The notes under the pieces were generated by a model that ran no database searches, was not told the origin of the DNA, and was given only the letters and a program-made list of their open reading frames with translations. Made by a program: the position numbers and the translations under genes. From Flagellimonas oceanensis (GTDB taxonomy: Bacteria > Bacteroidota > Bacteroidia > Flavobacteriales > Flavobacteriaceae), in NCBI RefSeq assembly GCF_003992595.1, contig NZ_RZNA01000052.1, positions 124,001 to 188,000 on the forward strand: a stretch of DNA of 64,000 bases, written 5' to 3'. Positions 22,022 through 30,032 of this stretch are shown one piece after another. The number at the start of each line of letters is the position of its first letter. Position 1 is the first letter of the stretch.

Positions 22022-22960
22022 TTGGGAAATCTACTTTTTATTGTTTTGGGTTTGGTCCTGTTGATTGCAGGGGGGAATTGGTTGTTGAAGTCGGCGGTTG
22101 CCCTGTCCTTGAGACTGTATATCCCCAAGATTGTCATTGGTATGACAGTGGTATCCTTTGCCACCTCTGCCCCTGAACTTATTGTAAGTATAAAAGCAGC
22201 TCTGGATGGGTTTCCCGATCTTTCGTTGGGTAACGTAGTGGGCTCCAACATTGCCAATTTGGGATTGGTTTTGGCCATAACCGTTATCATGGGCAGTATA
22301 GATGTAAGGAAAAGTTTCTACACCACCGATTGGCCTGTGATGATCGTAGCTTCCTTGCTCTTCTGCGGTTTCATTTATTTTGATGGTATATTGGAACAAT
22401 ACGAAGGAATTATCCTTGTTTCCTTCTTGTTTGTTTTCCTAGTGTACCTATTGAGATTTCAAAAGACAGCCGTTGTGGATGAGATGCCCGAGGATGATGT
22501 GCCCTTACCATTATATAAGATTGTACTGTTTTTGGGAATAGGGGGAACTGCATTATGGGGTGGCTCCGAATTGCTCATTGATGGAGCTGTGGGCATGGCC
22601 TCGTCATTTGGTGTAAGCGATCGTGTCATTGGGATAACCATTGTGTCCGTAGGGACGAGTATCCCCGAATTGGCAGCTTCGGTAATTGCCGTGTTGAAAA
22701 AAGAGAAGGCGATCTCCCTGGGTAACCTTATTGGCTCCAATATTTTCAATCTATTGGCTGTACTCGGGATAACATCCATAATCACTCCAATAACGGTCAT
22801 GGATGAAGGCTTGCTCTCCAGTGATATCTTTTGGATGTTGGGAATTTCCTTTCTTATATTTCCTTTGGTGTTCTTTCCAAAGGGGTTGCGGTTGGGATGG
22901 CGAGATGGACTGGTTCTTTTGGCTTTTTACGCCACCTTCATCTATTTTACCCTAAAATAA
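22022..22960 (+). CDS. Calcium/sodium antiporter of the CaCA family (YrbG-like)
   Basis: A 312-residue inner-membrane exchanger with about ten helices in two inverted repeats. The alpha-repeat motifs are visible twice: VIGMTVVSFATSAPELIVS and GNVVGSNIANLG in the first half, and IGITIVSVGTSIPELAAS and GNLIGSNIFNLLAVLG in the second. It exchanges Na+ or H+ for Ca2+. The start is placed at TTG 22022 because no ATG or GTG lies between an upstream in-frame stop and the first helix, and the N-terminal length then fits relatives. Confidence 0.92.
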   Translation: MGNLLFIVLGLVLLIAGGNWLLKSAVALSLRLYIPKIVIGMTVVSFATSAPELIVSIKAALDGFPDLSLGNVVGSNIANLGLVLAITVIMGSIDVRKSFYTTDWPVMIVASLLFCGFIYFDGILEQYEGIILVSFLFVFLVYLLRFQKTAVVDEMPEDDVPLPLYKIVLFLGIGGTALWGGSELLIDGAVGMASSFGVSDRVIGITIVSVGTSIPELAASVIAVLKKEKAISLGNLIGSNIFNLLAVLGITSIITPITVMDEGLLSSDIFWMLGISFLIFPLVFFPKGLRLGWRDGLVLLAFYATFIYFTLK

Positions 22961-22988
22961 AAACCGCCCCAAAAAGCGGGACGGTTTT
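22960..22988. terminator. Bidirectional terminator between antiporter and glnII
   Basis: AAAACCGC and the matching CGGTTTT side, with an inner CCGC/GCGG part, form a hairpin between two convergent genes, with A and T runs on both sides. Confidence 0.75.
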
Positions 22989-23021
22989 CATCTATAATCA
23001 ACAACTAATTTATATACGCGT

Positions 23022-24032
23022 TTATACCTTTGCGGATTTTACGGTTTTCACGATTACGGCCGCTACTTTGTATGGGTCGGCGTTAGAAGCAGGTCTTCTG
23101 TCCTCCAACCATCCTTTCCAACCTTTCTCAACGGTCATAATTGGAATTCTGATGGATGCACCCCTATCGGAAACACCATAGCTGAAATCGGTAATGGAAG
23201 CTGTTTCGTGCTTACCGGTCAATCGCTCATCGTTGTACTCACCGTAAACAGCAATATGCTCTTTGGTCACGGGACGGAAAGCTTCACACACTTTTTCGTA
23301 AGTTTCTTTAGATCCACAGGTTCTCAACAAAGTGTTGGAGAAGTTGGCGTGCATACCGGAGCCGTTCCAGTCACCTTTGATGGGTTTGGGGTGGTATTCA
23401 ATGTAGTATCCGTAGCTCTCGGTCAATCTTTGTAGCATGTAACGAGCCACCCAGATCTCATCACCGGCTTTTTTGGCACCTTTGGCGAACAATTGGAATT
23501 CCCACTGTCCAGCGGCAACCTCCTGGTTGATACCTTCAAACTGAAGACCGGCATCCAAACAAAGATCGGCGTGCTCCTCAACTAGGTCTCTACCCCAAGT
23601 GTTTCTTCCACCAACGGAGCAGTAGTATAGACCTTGAGGTCCCGGATAACCACCAACAGGGAATCCTAAAGGTAGCCCAGTAGATGTGTCCATAATGAAG
23701 TATTCCTGCTCAAATCCAAACCAGAAGTCATCATCTTCGTCATCAATAGTGGCTCTGGAGTTGCTCTCGTGTGGAGTTCCATCAGAATTCAACACCTCGG
23801 TCATTACCAAATAACCATTTCTTCTTGCTGGATCAGGGTAAATGGCAACCGGCTTCAACAGGCAGTCAGAGGAACCTCCTTCGGCTTGTTTGGTAGATGA
23901 ACCGTCAAAAGACCACATTGGGCAGTCTTCCAATTTACCGCTAAAATCTTCTTCTATTCTAGTTTTACTTCTAATGTTGGCTGTCGGTTCATAACCATCC
24001 AACCATAGATACTCTAATTTAGATTTGCTCAT
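23022..24032 (-). CDS. glnII: Type II (eukaryote-like) glutamine synthetase
   Basis: A 336-residue GSII enzyme, ATP-dependent ligation of ammonia to glutamate. LEYLWLDGYEPTANIRSKTR and WSFDGSSTKQAEGGSSDC (beta-grasp) are followed by FGFEQEYF, GQWEFQ and WNGSGMHANFS of the catalytic barrel. The size is that of GSII, not GSI (about 470). It diverges from a GSIII gene across 211 bases that contain a TTACCCC-type inverted repeat also found before glnK/amtB. Nitrogen control is therefore likely. Confidence 0.94.
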   Translation of the reverse strand: MSKSKLEYLWLDGYEPTANIRSKTRIEEDFSGKLEDCPMWSFDGSSTKQAEGGSSDCLLKPVAIYPDPARRNGYLVMTEVLNSDGTPHESNSRATIDDEDDDFWFGFEQEYFIMDTSTGLPLGFPVGGYPGPQGLYYCSVGGRNTWGRDLVEEHADLCLDAGLQFEGINQEVAAGQWEFQLFAKGAKKAGDEIWVARYMLQRLTESYGYYIEYHPKPIKGDWNGSGMHANFSNTLLRTCGSKETYEKVCEAFRPVTKEHIAVYGEYNDERLTGKHETASITDFSYGVSDRGASIRIPIMTVEKGWKGWLEDRRPASNADPYKVAAVIVKTVKSAKV

Positions 24033-24069
24033 AATTTTGGTAGTTAATCGTTCTCAATTCTATGATTAA

Positions 24070-24098
24070 CAAAAATAGTTTTTTCATTTAATTATCAA
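24070..24098 (-). promoter_or_regulatory. Promoter of glnII
   Basis: On the minus strand TTG (24096-24098) is followed after 18 bases by TATTTTTG (24070-24077), close to the Bacteroidota consensus. A GGGGTAA repeat arm lies 10 bases further upstream. Confidence 0.55.
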
Positions 24099-24107
24099 TG
24101 TTTTAAG

Positions 24108-24149
24108 GGGGTAAAATCACAAACTTGTCTATATTATTTATATTACCCC
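24108..24149. promoter_or_regulatory. TACCCC-type inverted repeat between glnII and glnN
   Basis: GGGGTAA (24108-24114) and TTACCCC (24143-24149) form an inverted repeat with a 28-base spacer in the divergent glutamine synthetase promoter region. Read towards the same strand, both arms give TTACCCC followed by C/T and an A/T-rich stretch, like the arms upstream of glnK (63138-63163). Proposed as nitrogen-control sites. Confidence 0.5.
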
Positions 24150-24243
24150 TGTTTTACGATGGGTTGAATGAAAAAAAAGTAATTTTTGCAGTTTAAATTA
24201 TTAAATTCTTAATTGTAGATTTGAAAATTAAATTTTGTTGAAA

Positions 24244-26430
24244 ATGCCGAAAACACGATTCCAGGCCTTGGCCGAAAGCCGTAACAGGGAACATGCCAAT
24301 ATTAATGAAACGGGAAAGCGTTCCGAACTTTTTGGGAAGAGCGTTTTCAATGAGGAAAAGATGCTTCAATTTCTTACTGACGAAGCGTTCGATAAGGTAA
24401 AATCCGCAATCTTTCAAGGTACAAAAATCGACCGTAAAATAGCCGACCAGGTGGCTGAAGGGATGAAAGCTTGGGCACTTTCCATGGGGGCCACACACTA
24501 TACGCATTGGTTTCAACCTTTAACGGGTGCCACTGCTGAAAAGCATGATGCTTTCTTTGATATTCTTCCCAACGGAAGGGCCATGGAGAAATTTGGTGGG
24601 GCGCAATTGGTTCAACAAGAACCCGATGCATCCAGCTTTCCCAGTGGCGGAATCCGAAATACTTTTGAGGCACGTGGATATACCGCTTGGGATCCCACTT
24701 CGCCCGCATTTGTATACAAGACGACACTCTGCATCCCGACCATATTTGTAGCCTACACCGGAGAGGCATTGGATAACAAGGCACCACTGTTGCGTGCACT
24801 GCATGCCATTGATCAGGCTGCAACCGGAGTGGCCCAATATTTTGACAAAAACGTAAAAAAGGTACACGCCACCCTTGGGTGGGAACAAGAGTACTTTTTA
24901 ATAGATAAATCGTTGGTGAATTCCCGTTTGGATCTTTCAGTTACGGGACGGACCTTGGTAGGGAGTTTTTCTGCGAAGGGACAACAATTGGATGATCACT
25001 ATTTTGGTGTGATTCCACCGCGGGTCCTCGGTTTTATGAGCGAATTGGAAAAGGAATGCACCAAATTGGGCATTCCCGTGAAAACGCGTCATAACGAAGT
25101 GGCACCCAATCAGTTTGAGCTGGCCCCCGTTTTTGAGGAAGCCAATCTTTCAGTGGACCATAATCTGTTGTTGATGGATGTGATGGAAGAGATTGCGGAT
25201 AAATACAACTTTTCCGTATTGTTCCATGAAAAGCCGTTTTCTGGCATCAACGGGTCGGGGAAACACAACAATTGGTCGTTGGGAACGGATACGGGCGTTA
25301 ATCTGTTGAGTCCGGGAACCACTCCCATGAAGAACCTACAGTTTTTGACCTTCTTCGTTAATACCATCAAGGCGGTGGATACCTATGAGGAGTTGTTGCG
25401 AGCCTCGATCGCTTCAGCAAGTAATGATCACCGTTTAGGGGCCAATGAAGCTCCACCACCCATCATATCCATATTCATTGGGCAACAATTGAGCGACGTA
25501 CTCGATGAGTTGGAAGGCGTTTCCAAAGGAAAGCTGTCCCCACAGGAAAAAACAGAGCTTAAACTCAATGTGGTGGGCAAGATTCCTGAAATATTATTGG
25601 ACAACACCGATCGGAACCGAACCTCCCCGTTTGCCTTTACGGGAAATAAGTTTGAGATGAGAGGGGTGGGGGCCAAAATGAACTGTGCCAAACCGATGAC
25701 GATGCTCAACACCATTGTGGCCAAACAATTGACCGACTTCAAAAAAGAGGTGGATGCACTTATCGATAAGAAAAACCTGAAAAAGGATGAAGCGGTCTTC
25801 AATGTGCTTCGGGAATACATCAAAACCTCCAAGCGTATCCGTTTTGAAGGGGATGGTTACGGAATTGAGTGGCAGGAAGAAGCAAGGAGAAGAAAACTCA
25901 GCTTCAACAAAAATACACCCGAGGCCCTACAGGTCATTACATCAAAAGAAAGCTACGAGCTCTTCAAGCAGATGGATGTGATGAACGAAGTGGAACTCAA
26001 AGCCCACAAGGAAGTGGAATTGGGTGCTTACATCTTCCATATTCAGATTGAAGGTCGGGTATTGGGTGAGATGGTCTACAACCACATCATCCCTGCCGCT
26101 GTGAAGTACCAGAATATGCTTTTGGAAAATATTCATGGGCTCAAGGAAGTATACGGAGCGGCGCATAAGAAAGTAGCCGAGGGCCAATTGAATATTTTAG
26201 AGCAAATCGGAGAGCACATTGTGGAAATCAAAAAGCTTACCGATGAGATGGCAGATGCGCGCAAACGGGCCAATGGCATGTCCGTTGTGGATAAAAAAGC
26301 TCAGGCCTATTGCAATAATGTGAGGCCATATTTTGAGAAAATTCGGGAGCATTCGGATACTTTGGAGAAATTGATCGCGGATGAATTCTGGCCGTTTACC
26401 AAGTATCGGGAAATGCTGTTTTCCAAATAG
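24244..26430 (+). CDS. glnN: Type III glutamine synthetase
   Basis: A 728-residue GSIII enzyme, the large double-ring form common in Bacteroidota and cyanobacteria. Motifs include FPSGGIRNTFEARGYTAWDPTSP, WEQEYFLIDKS, VAPNQFELAP, GINGSGKHNNWS and NRTSPFAFTGNKFEMR. The start is the ATG at 24244 (MPKTRFQ); a TTG three codons earlier adds nothing. It faces away from glnII and shares its regulatory region. Presence of both GSII and GSIII suggests that they respond to different nitrogen states. Confidence 0.94.
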   Translation: MPKTRFQALAESRNREHANINETGKRSELFGKSVFNEEKMLQFLTDEAFDKVKSAIFQGTKIDRKIADQVAEGMKAWALSMGATHYTHWFQPLTGATAEKHDAFFDILPNGRAMEKFGGAQLVQQEPDASSFPSGGIRNTFEARGYTAWDPTSPAFVYKTTLCIPTIFVAYTGEALDNKAPLLRALHAIDQAATGVAQYFDKNVKKVHATLGWEQEYFLIDKSLVNSRLDLSVTGRTLVGSFSAKGQQLDDHYFGVIPPRVLGFMSELEKECTKLGIPVKTRHNEVAPNQFELAPVFEEANLSVDHNLLLMDVMEEIADKYNFSVLFHEKPFSGINGSGKHNNWSLGTDTGVNLLSPGTTPMKNLQFLTFFVNTIKAVDTYEELLRASIASASNDHRLGANEAPPPIISIFIGQQLSDVLDELEGVSKGKLSPQEKTELKLNVVGKIPEILLDNTDRNRTSPFAFTGNKFEMRGVGAKMNCAKPMTMLNTIVAKQLTDFKKEVDALIDKKNLKKDEAVFNVLREYIKTSKRIRFEGDGYGIEWQEEARRRKLSFNKNTPEALQVITSKESYELFKQMDVMNEVELKAHKEVELGAYIFHIQIEGRVLGEMVYNHIIPAAVKYQNMLLENIHGLKEVYGAAHKKVAEGQLNILEQIGEHIVEIKKLTDEMADARKRANGMSVVDKKAQAYCNNVRPYFEKIREHSDTLEKLIADEFWPFTKYREMLFSK

Positions 26431-26452
26431 AACAATCCATAAAAACGAAAAG

Positions 26453-26487
26453 ACGGAAAGCATATCAATAATTTGATGGCTTTCCGT
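26453..26487 (+). terminator. Terminator of glnN
   Basis: ACGGAAAGC and GCTTTCCGT enclose an inner ATCAA/TTGAT stem, followed by TATTTTT. It ends 22 bases before purM. Confidence 0.8.
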
Positions 26488-26509
26488 TATTTTTGCCCAA
26501 ACCTTTCAT

Positions 26510-27688
26510 ATGTCATCGGATACCAGTAAAAGATACGCACAGCGAGGTGTTTCGGCCTCCAAGGAAGATGTGCACAATGCCATCAAGAACATCGATAAAG
26601 GACTTTTCCCCAAAGCGTTCTGCAAAATCGTACCCGATTATTTAACAGGTAGCCAAGACCATTGTTTGGTAATGCATGCCGATGGCGCAGGTACCAAATC
26701 CTCGTTGGCCTATATGTACTGGAAAGAAACCGGTGATGTTTCCGTTTGGAAGGGGATTGCCCAGGATGCACTCATCATGAACGTGGATGATTTGATTTGC
26801 GTTGGAGCCACCGATAATATTATGCTTTCATCAACCATAGGACGTAATAAAAACCTGATCCCTGGCGAGGTGATTTCAGCCATCATCAATGGGACCGAGG
26901 AATTGATTTCCGATTTAGACAAGCACGGAATCACCATTCGCTCCACGGGAGGGGAAACTGCCGATGTTGGGGATTTGGTTCGAACCATTATCGTGGATTC
27001 CACGGTGACGGCCAGAATGGAGCGAAAAAATGTCATCGACAATGCCAATATCAAGGCAGGGGATGTTGTCGTTGGTTTGGCTTCCTTCGGAAAAGCGAGT
27101 TACGAAACCGAGTATAACGGGGGAATGGGCAGTAACGGTCTGACCTCTGCCCGACACGACGTATTTTCCAAATACTTGGCTGAAAAATATCCAGAAAGTT
27201 TTGATGCGTCCGTTCCAGAGGAATTGGTGTATTCAGGGAACACAAAATTGACGGACGCAGTGCCCGGTTCCCCACTGGATGCGGGTAAATTGGTATTGTC
27301 GCCAACGCGGACCTACGCGCCTATCATTAAAAAGATATTGGAGCGATATTCAGCTGAAGAAATCCACGGTATGGTACATTGCAGTGGTGGTGCCCAGACC
27401 AAAATCCTTCACTTTGTGGAAAACCTTCACATCATCAAGGACAACATGTTTCCCATTCCTCCTTTGTTCAAAATGATCCAAGAACAATCGGGCACCGATT
27501 GGAAAGAAATGTACCAGGTCTTTAATTGCGGCCATCGCATGGAGCTGTATGTGGACGAGCAGGTTGCAGAAGAAATCATGGCCATTTCCCAAAATTTTGA
27601 TGTGGATGCACGGATTATCGGACGGGTGGAATCATCCGAAAGTAAAAAATTGACCATTCAAAGCCCCTACGGCAAGTTTGAATACTAG
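26510..27688 (+). CDS. purM: Phosphoribosylformylglycinamidine cyclo-ligase (AIR synthetase), Bacteroidota-type long form
   Basis: A 392-residue cytoplasmic enzyme of purine synthesis that closes FGAM to AIR with ATP. It has the AIRS/PurM fold: RYAQRGVSASKEDVHNAI near the N-terminus, then HADGAGTKSSLAYMYW, MNVDDLICVGA and RSTGGETADVGDLV in the ATP-binding N-terminal domain, then DVVVGLASFGKASYE and MVHCSGGAQTKI. It is longer than the E. coli enzyme (345), which is normal in this phylum. Confidence 0.93.
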   Translation: MSSDTSKRYAQRGVSASKEDVHNAIKNIDKGLFPKAFCKIVPDYLTGSQDHCLVMHADGAGTKSSLAYMYWKETGDVSVWKGIAQDALIMNVDDLICVGATDNIMLSSTIGRNKNLIPGEVISAIINGTEELISDLDKHGITIRSTGGETADVGDLVRTIIVDSTVTARMERKNVIDNANIKAGDVVVGLASFGKASYETEYNGGMGSNGLTSARHDVFSKYLAEKYPESFDASVPEELVYSGNTKLTDAVPGSPLDAGKLVLSPTRTYAPIIKKILERYSAEEIHGMVHCSGGAQTKILHFVENLHIIKDNMFPIPPLFKMIQEQSGTDWKEMYQVFNCGHRMELYVDEQVAEEIMAISQNFDVDARIIGRVESSESKKLTIQSPYGKFEY

Positions 27689-27735
27689 CATACGATTTCT
27701 CTCGAAATAGCGTTTAAATATATAAACCTCATGCT

Positions 27736-28176
27736 ATGGAAAGAAAAGAGTTTCTTCGAAGTTTGGGAGCAGGCGCAGCCTTTGCTCTTACATTTCCCTG
27801 TTTACAAGGATGTTCCAAGGATGAAATTGATGGCAACTTAGTGGATGAACCCACAGGAGTTGATTTTACCATCGATCTTAATTCGGCCGAAGCATCCAAT
27901 CTTTCCCAAAATGGCGGTTTTATTCTGATGAATTTAGTGGTTGTGGCCAGGAACTTGCAAGGTGGGTATGTGGCAGCCAGTCAAGTTTGTAGCCATCAAT
28001 CGTACGATCAGGTGCGTTTTGTGGATCAAAATGGCGGTATTTTCTATTGCGATGTGCACGGTTCACGATTTGATCAAGATGGAACTCCACTCAATCAAGT
28101 GGATGGAACACCCGCTAGGGCACTAAAAGTATATAACACGGAGCTCAACGGTTCCACCTTACGGGTTTATGAATAG
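27736..28176 (+). CDS. Rieske [2Fe-2S] lipoprotein
   Basis: A 146-residue exported protein. The N-terminus ERKEFLRSLGAGAAFALTF is Tat-like and ends in lipobox LQGC, followed by SKDE, which resembles the Bacteroidota surface-export signal. The Rieske domain has the first ligand pair in VCSHQ and the second in YCDVHGSRFDQDG, spaced normally, so a 2Fe-2S cluster should form. It starts the run Rieske, thioredoxin-like, ApbE, DUF4266, DUF3570. An electron-transfer role outside the inner membrane is likely; the partner is unknown. Confidence 0.85.
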   Translation: MERKEFLRSLGAGAAFALTFPCLQGCSKDEIDGNLVDEPTGVDFTIDLNSAEASNLSQNGGFILMNLVVVARNLQGGYVAASQVCSHQSYDQVRFVDQNGGIFYCDVHGSRFDQDGTPLNQVDGTPARALKVYNTELNGSTLRVYE

Positions 28177-28196
28177 CTTTTTGAATCCCAAATCAA

Positions 28197-28634
28197 ATGA
28201 AAAAATTAATCTACATACTCCTATTTGCCAGCTGTGGTATGCTGCAGGCGCAACAATGGCAAGAAAGTTTTGATGATGCCCTTACCAAGGCAGCTACTGA
28301 AGACAAACCTATTGTGTTGGTTTTCTCGGGGTCGGATTGGTGTGCTCCATGCATCCGTTTAAAAAGACATGTTTTTGATAGTGATGCGTTCAAGGCGTAT
28401 GCTTTGAAACACTATGTAATGTACGATGCCGATTTTCCTCGTAAGAAGAAAAACCAATTACCAGAGGAGAAACTCAATGTAAACAAGTCCTTGGCTGAAA
28501 AATATAACCCAAAGGGTTATTTCCCATTGGTGGTGGTTATGGACAAAGACCGGCATGTCCTGGGCACCACAGGTTTTGTGGCACGGACCAGTCCCGAAAA
28601 GTATATCAAGACCCTTAATAAATTCCTGAAATGA
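28197..28634 (+). CDS. Secreted thioredoxin-like protein
   Basis: A 145-residue protein with signal peptide (MKKLIYILLFASCGMLQAQ) and a thioredoxin fold of the DUF255/thioredoxin_7 kind. The active site is DWCAPC, with a cis-proline region near GYFPLVVV. It probably reduces or shuffles disulfides in the periplasm. The stop overlaps the start of the ApbE gene by 4 bases, indicating coupled translation. Confidence 0.87.
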   Translation: MKKLIYILLFASCGMLQAQQWQESFDDALTKAATEDKPIVLVFSGSDWCAPCIRLKRHVFDSDAFKAYALKHYVMYDADFPRKKKNQLPEEKLNVNKSLAEKYNPKGYFPLVVVMDKDRHVLGTTGFVARTSPEKYIKTLNKFLK

Positions 28635-29626
28635 AAACCTTCGTTGCCTTAGCCTGTAGTCTTTTTTGCCTGCTGTCGTTCGGGCAGTCGAGGCAGACCG
28701 ACGTCACTGTAAAAAAGACCCTGAAACTAATGGGTACACGCTTCGAGATTACCGTGGTGGCACCCAACGAGGAAATTGGGTATATCAATATCGACGAAGC
28801 TGTGTCCGAAATAGAACGGATAGAAGGAATCATTTCATCCTGGGACAAGGATTCCGAGACCTCGCTGATCAATAAAAATGCAGGAATCAAACCTGTCAAG
28901 GTAAGTCGGGAACTTTTGAACCTAATCGAGCGTTCCATCAAAATATCTGAAATAACCGATGGTGCTTTCGATATAACTTACGCCTCCATGGATGAGATTT
29001 GGAAGTTTGACGGTACCATGGATAAGGTTCCTTCGGAAGGAAAAATCAAACAGTCCGTATCAAAGGTCGGGTATCAAAAAATACAATTGGATCAAGAAAA
29101 TCAAACGGTTTACCTCCCCGAAAGGGGCATGTGCATAGGATTTGGTGCCATAGGAAAGGGATATGCTGCCGATAGGGCCAAAGAGCTATTGGTGTCCAAA
29201 GATGTTAAGGGAGGGATCATCAATGCTTCCGGAGACCTTACCACTTGGGGAACCAAAGTGACCGGAGAAAAATGGTTGGTGGGTATTGCAAATCCATTGA
29301 GCAAGGATAAAGTGTTCAGTTGGTTGCCCATTATAGAATCTTCCGTGGCCACATCGGGCAACTACGAAAAGTACATTATCCTTGATGGTAAAAAGTATTC
29401 ACATATCATCGACCCAAGGACAGGATATCCCACTAGAGGCATAAGCAGTGTTTCGATTTTTGCAAAACAAGCAGAATTGTGTGATGCTTTGGCAACTGCT
29501 GTTTTTATAATGGGCCGTGATGTAGGGCTGCACATGATCAACCAGATTGACGGGGTGGAGGCCGTTATTGTGGATGCTGAAAATAAAATTCAAAAGAGTT
29601 CAGGTATCATGTTCGATACGAATTAG
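28631..29626 (+). CDS. apbE: FAD:protein FMN transferase (ApbE family)
   Basis: A 331-residue exported enzyme that moves FMN from FAD to a threonine in target proteins such as NqrB/NqrC or RnfG, or in other flavinylated extracytoplasmic proteins. Signal peptide at residues 1-18. Motifs: MGTRFEITVVA, SSWDKDSETSLIN, DGAFDITYASM, GFGAIGKGYAADRA, GGIINASGDLTTWG, and HIIDPRTGYPTRGI for metal binding. No obvious flavinylation target (DGxTGAT/S motif) is seen in the window. It is the core enzyme of the cluster. Confidence 0.94.
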   Translation: MKTFVALACSLFCLLSFGQSRQTDVTVKKTLKLMGTRFEITVVAPNEEIGYINIDEAVSEIERIEGIISSWDKDSETSLINKNAGIKPVKVSRELLNLIERSIKISEITDGAFDITYASMDEIWKFDGTMDKVPSEGKIKQSVSKVGYQKIQLDQENQTVYLPERGMCIGFGAIGKGYAADRAKELLVSKDVKGGIINASGDLTTWGTKVTGEKWLVGIANPLSKDKVFSWLPIIESSVATSGNYEKYIILDGKKYSHIIDPRTGYPTRGISSVSIFAKQAELCDALATAVFIMGRDVGLHMINQIDGVEAVIVDAENKIQKSSGIMFDTN

Positions 29627-29638
29627 TACATTTAGTGT

Positions 29639-29848
29639 ATGGGAAGACCTTTTTTTTTATTACTGCTTTTGATTTTCTCCAGTTCCTGCGTGGCCGTACG
29701 AGAGTATGATAAAGTGTATGTGAACGATGAGGAAATGCAGTTGAGTGCGAGGCCGAGCGAACGGTTCGAGACCAATTTCCATATTTACAGGGAAGCTTCC
29801 TCTGGTGCCAATGGTGGCAAAACAGGAGGCGGATGCGGATGTAATTAA
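29639..29848 (+). CDS. DUF4266 small lipoprotein
   Basis: A 69-residue protein with a lipoprotein signal (lipobox SSSC) and a conserved-looking core (VREYDKVYVNDEEMQL, then FETNFHIYREASSG) ending in a Gly/Cys-rich tail GGKTGGGCGCN. This matches DUF4266, which is regularly next to ApbE and DUF3570 genes. The two terminal cysteines could bind metal or a cofactor. It starts 12 bases after apbE. Confidence 0.8.
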   Translation: MGRPFFLLLLLIFSSSCVAVREYDKVYVNDEEMQLSARPSERFETNFHIYREASSGANGGKTGGGCGCN

Positions 29849-29884
29849 TGGTTAATTCAAAAACACGATTGTCTGGATGTTGTC

Positions 29885-29979
29885 AACCTGAACTTGTCTC
29901 AGGTTCTCATAAGGCTTTTGATTACCAGTACAATGAGATTCCGAAATACCTTGCCTACCGGCAGGCAGGAATTCGGAAT
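29885..29979. repeat. Interspersed intergenic repeat
   Basis: Three nested dyads: AACCTGA-N7-TCAGGTT (29885-29905), ATTCCGAA...TTCGGAAT (29938-29979), and within the latter TGCCTACCGGCAGGCA. This type of palindromic, GC-richer unit in the gap between two genes is typical of flavobacterial REP-like elements. Only one copy is in the window. Confidence 0.6.
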
Positions 29980-30032
29980 GACGTGCACAAGGAAAATACT
30001 ACAGATTGCAAGTTTTAATTTTTAAAAATCTT

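Noticed and set aside
24111..24116. Same TACCCC motif at 1109-1118 (GGGGGGTAAT)
   Set aside because: There it is a single arm without an inverted partner, next to genes with no nitrogen-assimilation role, so it is probably chance.
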